Positions 39,681 through 51,600 of a stretch of DNA of 64,000 nucleotides are shown here, piece by piece. A model generated the notes under the pieces. The model had not been told where the DNA came from, did no database searches, and saw only the letters and a program-made list of their open reading frames with translations. The DNA is taken from contig BEXV01000600.1 in NCBI GenBank assembly GCA_003118195.1, forward strand, positions 33,232 to 97,231, in the 5' to 3' direction. Position numbers and translations under genes: made by a program. The stretch is from Hemicentrotus pulcherrimus. Its lineage: Eukaryota > Echinodermata > Echinoidea > Camarodonta > Strongylocentrotidae. Each line of letters starts with the position of its first letter. Position 1 is the stretch's first letter.

Positions 39681-42600
39681 GGGAGGGGGAGGGGGAGGGN
39701 GAGATGCAGAAGAGAAAAGACATAGAAACATGAATACAACACAAGTTCACCAATTTGTCAGAAATTTAGAACAATACCAAACATACAAACACAAAAAATG
39801 TTGTAAATAAACACAAAGAGATAGAAAGAACAATCAGATACTCAGGCATGAGAACAGGCTTACCTGGTGTAATTATAACTTTGTATCCTGTGAGATCTCC
39901 ATTGGTAAGGGTTGGTTCTTGCCAATTAAGGACCAAGCGGTAAGAATAGACATCAACCTTGAGCTTATGTACAGGGCCAGGTGCTGCAAATCACAAAAAG
40001 GACACAGAAAAGAAGTTTAAAAACCTGGAGCAGATAAAGATCCAACAGCGTGAATTTTCTGAATTTTCTGAATTTTCTGATACATGTACTTTGTAAATGT
40101 ACATGTACGTCCTCAAAAATGTATCATTTAACTGAATAGGGCATGTTTCGTACTCCATCCTTCAATAGCCTGATTGAGTAAGTAACTCCTGCACATGTTC
40201 CATCGTTTTAAAACTATGTGTTTTCAAACTGTTCATATGGTTTAGCTCTCACAGGGTTACTGCTTTGAGACTGATATACATACATCAATGTGTGTTTTAT
40301 TTCTTAAAATTAATATCGAAACTCACATGCAAAATTTACAAATTTACAGCAATCGAACCCCATTACTGGATAAAGTTGATGCATGCATTTTAATTTGGAT
40401 TTTAATTTGGCTTTAAGGCCCGTCTGCACTAAATTGACCAGGAGGGATTAGACCACCCAGCATGGTCACTGACAGGTGGTTATCTCAGCAAATCAGCTCT
40501 CAATTATAAGAAAAAGGGGATCATGGGGGACTGAAGGTCACAGATTAGGCATTGTTTGCTATATACAGGGCACAAGTACATGTAGCTATAAGTAGTGCAG
40601 TGGGGCTTTATATGATTTGATAAATGGAGATTCTCTGACTTCGATGGAGAGCAGGTGCCATTTGGCGAATGGACTGGGTAGAAAGATGTACTTCGAGCAG
40701 TCCTTTTCAATTCTTCGTTACAAAATCAATATCACAATTTTAGTATGGATGCAGCATCTGGGGGGTGTTTCACAAAGATCTTAAGTTTACCTTATCTTTA
40801 AGTTGGACTTAAAGGCAGGCTATACTTCTTTAGCCAGAAGGGACTAGACCACCCAGCGAGCCGGCAAGGTCACTATGACAGGTGAGTCATTAACTCAGCT
40901 CTCATTTAACATAAGAAAAAGAGGATCATGGGGGACCAACAGACACCGTTTGAGGAAGTTTTCTATATAGAGGGAGCAAGCAGCTACAAGTAGGACAGTG
41001 TGCCTTTAAAAGTTATGGAAAGCCATTAGCATCTTTGAAAATATTTTGATAAGTTATTTGAGAAAGCATAAATGTTGATTCAATTCATTCATATTTTCTA
41101 TTTTCAAGGAGATTTCATGTTCTTGATGTGGAATTTATGAAAACTCTAAAATACTTGAATTTTTGCTTCTGAATGTATTTTAAGGCTACAAATGGCTTTT
41201 TATAATGATTAAATCCAACTCAAGAGTAAAGTTTGATTTGGGATCCTTGTGAACGCCCCCCCCCCCGAGTAACTGACTTACGTGCTGAATCAGTGATAAC
41301 GGTCACAACACCTGATGCCGGACCCTCTCCAGCGTTTGTGAAAGCTTTGACTGTGATCTCATACTCGGTTGCAGCTTGGAGGTTTCCTACAATGCAAGGG
41401 GACTTGACACACATCTGCTTGTCCTGACCGGATCCAATCTTCACGTTGTAGTAAACCTGCAAGACAAAAACAATTTAGTTTGTTCGTTAGTACAAAGAAT
41501 ATCAAGGAGTACAGAGTACATCATCGAGATAGGAAGATCCTTATTTAGCCAACTGATTGTCTCATTATCGAGCTCTCAAAGTCCAGAAGCACCGTGAGGG
41601 GATTGGTAGATAGGTCAAGCATCGATGACATGTTTCATAGTTTAGATCTCTCCACAGGCACAGGTTGGCGATGGATCAGCTCCAATTGAGGTTGACCCAG
41701 GCTTTGTTAGTTGAACACCACAGTGGACATGCATCATGAATATATATATATATGTCCAAGAAATATTATAGTTACATCCACAAGCTAATCTCCAGGGGGG
41801 TGTTTCACAAAAATCCTAAGTAGAACTTGTCTCTAAGTTGGACTTAAAAATTATGGAGAGCCGTTAGTATCCTTGAAAATATTTTGTAAAAGTTATTTTA
41901 AAAGGCATAAAATGTTGATTCAAATCATTCTTATTTTTTATAATCATGGGAGATTTCATGTTCTTGCTGTGGAATTTATGAAAAGTCTAAAATACTTGAA
42001 TTTTGCATTTGAATATATTTCATTAAAGGGTTATAAATGGCTCTCCATAATATTTAAGTCCAACTTAAGAGTTAAGTTTGACTTAGAATCTTTGTGAAAC
42101 ACCCCCCAGGTCATGATGAGTTCCATCAAACAATTCACTTGTTGACAAGACATCATGCATCAACAGGGAATACTGTATATTATGTAAATTTGCATTCAAA
42201 TGCATTTTAGCACTGAGTGGAAGGATTTGATAATAAGGCTGAAATGATTCTAAGCTACAATCATCATATCCACCAATGATTTCTTGGGCAGATTTTATGT
42301 TCTTCGCGATTTCAGGAGCTATTAAAACAATGGCAGTCATCCTGAAAGTAGCTACATACACAAGCTACGTAAACAGGGACAGATGCATCACTATGCAGGT
42401 TTGTTTGTGAAACATACGACACTTGATGGGAGACAATGCCTGTCATGGGGTTGGCTAACTTACATTGTAGCCTCCGAGTTGTCCGTTGGCATCTTCTGGA
42501 TTGATAGGCTCCCACGTGACGTTGACTTCATTAGCTGAGATGGCTTCCACGTTAACGTTTGACGGAGAGGCACTAGGAGCTAGGTAGGAAACAGAGGGTA

Positions 42601-45600
42601 GGCAATTACTTTGTAGCACAATGGCATCGATAATATGATTTACATGTAGCATAAGGCTTTGTTTACCGGTACACATAATGTAGTAAACTCCAGGATAAAC
42701 AATCGTGTGGCCTAGCTTACTACAACTCATTTTTAAATTTATCAATTATAACATTTAAGTAGCATACATAGATTCTCTTTGGGGAAAGAAGACAAAAATC
42801 ATTAAACAGAGGTACATTTTTAAAACCGTAGCATTATAAGACTTAGCTGACCTTAACAGAGAAATATATAGGGGGCATTCCCAGACCTGATCTTCCCTGC
42901 TGTAATATCAAATGAAAGAAGCTAGAAATGCCTGTCTAATAGCGTCCAACGACCACCTGTCCATAACTACCACCAACGCCCATCTTCCCAACACAACCAG
43001 CGGCCACTCATTTTGCTTCAGCTGGCCACAGTTCCCCCAGTTGTGGAATAGCCCTCAAAATCGCAATATTCTGCAAATGCCCCTGACCCATTGCCTATAG
43101 ACTTCAGTATTCCACTGTGGCGCCGTTATACATTTCAAGCAGGGTTGGACAGGAGGCGAGGATATATGATGAAGTGTTCAAGGATTGTTCGTGCAGAAGG
43201 GGCATATCTCTGTAATGTCAACCACAACGGTGTAAATATGAGGGGAGGAAATATATGCAGCATTTACTTTGAAGCTTACGACCATGTAAGGTAAGTTATA
43301 CCTTATACATTAATTAATCCTAAGTACAAGTAGATTCAACAAATTTATAGCTGTAGTTAGAAAATGCTTACATCTTATAATGATCGTTAATTTGTTATAT
43401 CCTATTCGTGTTCAATTTGTGTACGTTTCTATTTACTCACATGATTGTAATCCATGTAAATTCAGGTATATGACTGCAATTATGGATTTTTTTAATGAAT
43501 GAAAAATAATATAATGGCACTAATGAAGGAATGAAGAGTGCATCCTTACCAGCTTCTCCAGAGAACCCATAATGAATCTCTGGTTCGGGTCCTGGTCCCC
43601 CACTATTCATTGATCGTACAGAGAATTCATACTCCTCGTAAGGTTTCCTGGCATTTACGATGAAATTCTGGATGATTCCAGTAGGATTATCATCAGTGTT
43701 TTCTGGGTATACTGTTTCCTTTACAAATGGTTCACTTGAAATCCTGGGTCTGTATGCAACCTCGTAGTGGAAATCATCCCCACCATAGTAGAAGGGGTGA
43801 ATTGCCTGAAAACAAAGAATTCAAGTAACCATCAAGTTATGCTCAAATAACGCTAAAGAAACATCTCTTCAGTTGAAAAACTAGCCAATTCTGATGTAAA
43901 CTGACTGCTAAATAAATCTAATGTTGTTTTAACTGTATATACCACAGGCAGTTCAGGGGGGTGTTTCACAAAGATCCTAAGTAGAACTTAACTATAAGTT
44001 GGACATAAAAATTAAGGACAGCCATTGGAGTCTTAAAATGAAATATATTCAAAAGCAGAAATTCAACTTAGAATCTTTGTGAAACACCTCCCCAGGTAAT
44101 ATATGTATCATATTTTATGCAAGCCCCTTGGGCGCCGGAGCTGGCAAATTACCATGGCTATAAAAGACACTGTTTCTATTATTGTCAACAATCAACAAAT
44201 ACACATGAATATGCAATAATTGTCTATCTTTAACTACTTTAATTATACAAAGTATTTGTATTGTTTATTCAAAATAGGAAATATAGAATGCAATAAAGCA
44301 AATATTCTTTATTTTTTACATCTGTATATTAAATAACTTGATCACTATAATAGAGACTGCCAAATAATCAGTAGAAATGTTAAGAATCAAAAATTAAAAT
44401 CTTATCATCTTTGGAGGACCTACCTGCCATCTTATGACCATCGATTCGGGTCTAGTACCACTTCCGCTGACTCCGCTCGGGTTTTTAGAGGGTGGGGCAA
44501 CTTGAGGATCGACCGTCGGAGCTACCTCCGCACTTGGTTGAGACTGTCCAATCTCGTTTACAGCAATGACGCGGAACTTATATTCCACGAACGGCTGCAG
44601 GTGAAGCACTTTGCGATAGGTTGGAACGCTACTGGCTGTCTCGTTCTGTGAATAAGAGAGGGAGAGAGAGAGAGAGAGAGAACCAAATATTAACAGAATC
44701 CAAAATCAGAACAGAATTTATGATCAATAAGTGTGATAACGGCATTAGGAACATGGTGATGATGATAATGATATTAATGATGCTGTTGATGATGATAATG
44801 ATGATGATGTCAAAGATAGTGAAAAACTAATATCTTTATGCACATAAAATATGCTTTGAGCCCACTGCACAATACAATCCGACTATGTTCCAATTTTTTA
44901 AAAATTTGCAATAGCATTTGATATCAACATTCAAACATGCAAAATCTTAATGACCAAGGATCTAAACATTCATATGATTAATGAAATCCAAATTTTAAGG
45001 GATTTCATGCTTTCTTGGAAGAGGAAAAGCTAAATGGGTTCAGAATGTTGGTGACTTCAGACCAGTAGTGCGATTGTTCATGATAAGAAGCCCATTCAGC
45101 TTTTATTCCGACTAGAACATTTTGATGTATTAAAATTACGGTTGCTAGTACTGTTGATCTTTATTTAGATACTAAATGAAGGAGATGTTTGTTCAGATTT
45201 CCTATCTAATACAAAATTGCAATTTCTTTTGAAAATCGGATCACAGGACCATCATGTAGTGTGCCGTGGAATTTTAGAAATATAACCCTCGACAGTGGGA
45301 AATCTGTCCTATGCATTCAAGGCCAACTTACTGCTTGGAATAGCCAGTGCATATCTGCCCACTTGGTGTCGTACTGGATGATGTAATAGAGGATAGGAGC
45401 ATTGTTGTCATTGCCAGGATCCCAGAAGAGGTCCATTGCAAACTCTTGTTCCTTGGCACGAAGCTGCAGGTTCAGAGGAGGACCAGGGTGACCTAGGAGA
45501 AGTACAATGAAAATCAAATCTTAAATAAAGCTTCCCATTTCGTTTTCTTAAAACCAAAATACTGTATAACATGACATCAGAAACAACAAATAGTCATCTT

Positions 45601-48600
45601 CTTAAAATAATGGCCTAAGTCATATTTTGAAGAAAATTATATATTTGCCAAAGTCATCTCTATAGTAGCTATCCACCTTTGATAAAAGGCATATGTGCTG
45701 ATTCAAACATATTTATGCTGCTTCTACCTAGTTAGTATAGTGGCTTAAGTCAAGCACGTGACTTAGGCCGTTTTAATTTTTGGCTTATGTCAAGAAATGT
45801 TACTTAGGCATCAACAAAGAAGACTGAGATGGAAATGTGTTCATTTCCTTCAACTATATTGTTTGTAGTGGGAATAAATGAAGTGAACTGTAAAATTGCC
45901 TACCATATAAAGTCACAACAGCATGTTTGCAAATTGGCCTAAGTAATCTAATCCTCTTAATAAACAGATTTGATAGACAGCATTATTGTATTTCAATAGT
46001 CCTATATCCCCAGTATAAACCCTTCCAGTATAAAGTGAGCAAAAAGTATAATTTATTCTACGTTTGGTTCAATTTTTTCTGTTTTCTCAAATTTTGAAAA
46101 TATTACTTAATTAATTAGGCCATTATTTTAAGAAGATGGGGATATAAAGATGCGCTCTGCAAAATTGTTAAAACTCAGTCATTTCATTAAACATTTTCCA
46201 CTGTGTTGAATGACAACATTTATCAAAAAATTCATCAAATAAGGGCTTGTTGGCACATATGGTGTTGAAACCACTTCAGAAATGATGATGATTCTTGGAT
46301 TGTATTATAGTGCCATATTTCTGTTAAAAATATTCAAAGCACTGGCTCCTCCAATGAAGGCGGTATTTACACATTTACTGAAAACGTTATTAGTTTTGAT
46401 TCATGATTTGGTAGAATATTCATTTGCTACAGGGGCATCTTGTGAATCAGTTCAAAAGCTCTTGATGGAACAAGCTATAAACGGTACCTAAGGTGTCACG
46501 ATAGATGTCATTTTCTAAGACGTACCTTTCACAACGAGTTGAGCAGAGGCATTCACTGAGTGAACTGTGCCTGCAGTCTCATCAAGGGTTGTTTCCACAA
46601 AACATGTATAGGTTCCTGAATCAGAAAACATGGCGTTGTCTATTCTCAGGGAGTTGTCCTATTGAGGAAAGAATAAGAACAAATGTTAGTAATGTGATCT
46701 CATTAAAATGTTTTCATTTCTTCAATCAAAAAGGCTATTCAGGCATTTTAAAATGAGCAATACTAAATGTTTTTATAATTCTTATAAACTACTAAAAATC
46801 TGTATAATAAATGTAACTGAAATAAACCTTGAGCAGAGCATTTTGTTAAAAAAATCTGAATATACAATTATAGTGTTTAAAAAAAAAATTAAAAATTCTT
46901 AAAGGGAAAGTCCACCCTGAACTTAAGTTGTTTTTAATAAAAGCAGAACAGTGAGAGTATCAGTGAAGGTTTGACGAAAATCCGACAAAGGATACAAAAG
47001 TTATGAATTTTTAAAGTTTTAATTTTGTGACGTCACATGCGAGCTGCTCTTCCATATGTTGTGTACTCTAATTTCTATAAATTGCCCCCTTTTCATGGTT
47101 CTTGATGAAGGAATGGATCTATTTCATAGAGGCATGTATAAAAGCATGTGTCTTATAATATATCGAATGCACAGGTAAAATAATTATTATTTTTCTGAGA
47201 AAATGGCAATTTATAGAATTTACAGTACACAACGTATAGGAGAGCAGCTCACATGTGACGTCACAAAATTAAAACTTTAAAAATTCATAACTTTTGTATC
47301 CTTTGTCCGATTTTCGTCAAACCTTTACTGATATGTTTCACTCACTGTTCTGCTTTTATTAAAAACAACTTAAGTTCAGGGTGGACTTTCCCTTTAAACA
47401 ATCTTGGAAGAACAAAGGAAATAAAAACAGCCCAAAGATACAAAACAACTATCACTTTACCAACAAACAGTGATGAAAAGTAAGACTTAATACATCTACA
47501 GTAAACAAGCGAGCTCTTGGTTTTCGGATTTAAACCCCCAGATGGAATATAATCATTTTCTTTCTCTGACAATTTAAACAATACAATAATGAAAAATGAA
47601 CCAAAATGAGAGAAAGATATTGTTGTGGGCAAATCTAAATATTATGTCTAGTGTATGCATGAGTTTCTTTGAATACAAATCTGGGGGGAGTTTCACAGAG
47701 CCTTTTTTCAATGACAAATGGCAAAAATCAGTGACAAATCTGCTGTTAACCAATCATAAGCAAGGATTTCAGTAGCTTATAACAAAAACTGTCATTTGTC
47801 ACTGATGACAAGTTTTGTGAAACAGGTCCCTGAAGTAGCATGCATATTGACCTGATTAGCTGTAAGTCTCTGACCGTCTTTCATCCAGTAGACAGTTGGT
47901 TTATCCAGCTCATGGTCATAGGTTATCTCACACTGGAAGGTAGCTGTACTGTCCTCTCGAATCGTCAGATCAGCAGGAGGAAGGGTGATTATTGTCTTGC
48001 CTGTTCAGTGGTTTTGAATTGAATTGAATTGATAATGGTTTTATTGACAATAAAAGAATACCAATGCATCACGGCCTAAACGGCCGAATCGGGCAATGTT
48101 TTACAAATGTAAAATACAATATACAAAAACATTCATATCAAATAACATGTAAATTAGTGAACTGAACGTGAAGGAGTAAATTGTTTAAAATAATATTTAA
48201 CTTTAGTGAAGAAGAACATGACGATGGTGTAGAGTAAAGAAAGAAAAGAAAAGAGGATGGTAAGATGGTAAAATGGTAAGATGGTAAGATTAAGAAGTTA
48301 AAGATGAAGAGGAAGAAGAGGAAAAAGTAGAAGAGAAGGAGGAAGAAGAAGAAGATTCATGTGGGACTAGTAAGAGGTTATACAGAGGGTAGTGTGAATA
48401 GTAACACTATCATAAGGTATCAATATCCCAGCATTACACATTAAACAATTTACAAATGATAGAGGCAAAGTTATGAGGAGAGGTTGTTGGAGGAGGGGAG
48501 GGGAGGGAGAGATCACAAATTCAAAATGAATATCATCTCTCTTTATCAACTTCACTGTGCTATGCTCAGATCAGCATAAAATTGTTCAATTTCTTTTTAG

Positions 48601-51600
48601 ATAGGTTTTGTTACATGACCAATTGAAGTAAACATTTAAAATAATATATTTAAAAATCTTGCAAACACATGAGTCTGTAGATGTTGCTCCTTTTGTATCC
48701 TACAGAAAATTGAAATCAATTTTAGTTTGGGTAGAACTGAGAAAAATAAATGGTACTTGCATCACTATGCAAGAGGAATAAGAGAAGGGATTATCAAAAA
48801 ATTCTAAATCAAAACTAAAAAGAAGAAAATTACAATTAAAAAACAACCTCTCACCTAGCACTGTCAGTGTTGCACTACCCGTTGCGTCATAATCTTGTCC
48901 ATCGATAGAGTTTTCTGCTGTGCATACATATTCTCCGCTATCCACCTCCAGGGCATTGTGGATCACTATGCTTCCCACCATTTCATCGATGGTGTATTTG
49001 GCCCTGTTGGTCAACTGATTCATGATGGGGTTGAAAAAGAGAGAGAGAGGGTGTCATAGACTTAATAATAACAATAGCACATTTCAGGACCATAGGCCCT
49101 CACAATGTGCTTTACAAAGTGCAATTAATGATTCATTGTAACCCCTATCTAAAAGATAACTTTTAAAGGTAAAGACCAGTATTGGAAACGCCCCAATTTC
49201 AAAAAATGAAATGCAAGCTCTCATTAAACCAATCATGTGAAAGAATATGTTTCGACTAATACATGATGGTACAAAAATTGCTGGGAAACCGCCTATTAAT
49301 TCATACATTTGGTAAATTTGTTTCTCTCATGGTCTGTGAGAGATATAGGGTAGTCCCATATACATCTTTCTGTGTAAAGTGCTTGTAACTTTACGAAGAA
49401 TTGGCCAAATTTCTTATCATTTTTATGATTCCAGAACCTTGCAGATGCTAGATGCTAGATGGTCAACCTTTTCTGATCGATTCCACGTTTCTTTCACAAT
49501 GCAATCGCATGACCATAGCTGGTCTTTACCTTTAAGGGCTCTTTTGAAAACTTTGACGTCTGTAATGGAGCGGAGCGATATTGGGAGAACGTTCCTCCAC
49601 ATGCCAGCGCTGTCACCATTTTATTATACTGAACTAGACTGAATACACTCACACTCATCTGTGTCATTATTATATACCTTCTGGCGACAGAACTCATGGT
49701 ACTGCAACAGTACAGCTGAATGCTTCTTCTTCTAAAGGACTGATTTTCATTAGAACTAAATATTCTGACACTCAGCTGGGTCAACATTATATACTTTAAA
49801 GCCACAACAAAAAATACACATGAACAAAACAGAGAAAGGTCATGTTTTCTTTTCATAAATCTAGCATCAGTGCAAAAATGAATACTCTCATTCATCATGT
49901 TGTTACTGATATAAATGCATTGTGCAGAGATGCAAATAAAGTAAACACAAAGTGTTGCGAATGTTAAGCAGCCTGCTCACCACTGATCCCTTGAAGGTCC
50001 ATGTTATGGTTGGAGTAGGTCTTCCTTCAACATGGCAGGTGAATGAGGCAGAGTCATCCTCTACAACACTCAGTCTCCTCGTCAGAGGCGTGAAACTAGG
50101 TATCCTAGCAGGGATGGCTGCAGACAAAATGGAGGGAAGGAGAGAGATAAAAAGTCATGTCAGAGATAACATTATACAATGAGAGTAACCGATTACAACA
50201 TACAACTATCACTTGACTCCCATCTATTCAATTTAATCAATTATTCTGTTGTGTCCATTGAGGTCACTACATGACAGTACCATAGCGGTCTAATACAATA
50301 ATCAAAATAAGAGTGCAAGGCTAATCATGACTCCCTCCCCAAACCAAAACCATGCTATTATTGTAGCATGAAAAGAACATCATCATGCCTTTCCTCCATA
50401 TAAGTTCAGTTAATAATTGATGGTTGGTAATTGTTATACCTAACTGCTATTAGAGAAAGCAAGTAAATGCTTGTAAATAAGCAACCTGGGGAACAACAAC
50501 TTTAAGTCCTCTCAGAGGGACTCAGTAATGAGGATTAAACCTTTACCAAAGGGCACTAGCGCATCGACTTGGTTATGAACTCAGGATCTCCCGGTTTTGA
50601 GACCATTGCTCTACCACTGAGCTATCATGCCATTTTGGGCGGATTTCATAGTTACCAAGTATACTTACATACTACATTGAGTACAACACTGGTGAGTTCC
50701 TCTTTGTACTTGTTGGTAGCTATACACTGGAACACATTGCTGTCTGTTGTCTGTAGGTTTGTGATAGAAATGGTTGCTAACTGGGGTTCTCCAGTCACCA
50801 CAGTCCATCTTTCTGCATTTATGTTGGCTGTCAAAGTAGAAAGAAAATATTTCTAAACATCAGAAAGTACAGATTGAAAGGTCTTATTTGTAAAGTTTGG
50901 GTATGCCTTCAGAAAAATTTCATAATATTCTTTGATTCCAGATGATAATTAACAAGATACTTGTAATAATATGCTGCTATCAAGTTCTTCCTCAAGAGAA
51001 ATATTCAACAAACAAGCCGTAAGAAATAATTTATACGCCTGGCCTAGCACAAACATTTAAACAAAGTCAATTTGCACTAGACAATGAGGATTTTGTGTCT
51101 GCCACACTCATGCCATCTTCACATGAAATGCTAAGATTGTTGTGCAGAGAGCCCTTAGGTTGGTAGGGTCCCAGTGAAGGGTAGTATTTAGTCGTGATCT
51201 AGCCTTCCTTCTGAATATATATATATACAAGGAGAACCCTATAGATATAGCTGCAGCTAGAACAGAGGAAGGTAGTCCCTTGGATCCACACTAAAATGAA
51301 CATGTCCTATAGCTGCTCTTACATTCAAAAACAGCCCAAGGTTGTCCATTAACAAGCCAATCGACAGTGGGCGGTGGAACACCCTCGGAACGGCATTCAA
51401 TGTCCACTGATTCACCAGGTCCCTTGGTTTCATCGGAGGGTGGGGCTGGGAAATATGGCGCAGCTAAATACACAAAAAGGAAGATAAAAATAACATAGTG
51501 GTTCTGTTTATAAATAGATGTATCACTAAGACCCGTTTTTTCCATTTGTTTTATAAAAGAGAGACATTCACTTAAATACATGGTTTTTATGATATCCTTG

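Noticed and set aside
49494..49898. Minus-strand 134-codon open frame
   Set aside because: It begins within a MITE and its internal repeat comes from short duplicated DNA; it is intronic to the gene.
50557..50636. Functional tRNA gene
   Set aside because: The A box is good, but the B box, arms and acceptor pairing are degraded, and a sister copy with the same body shows it is a SINE.
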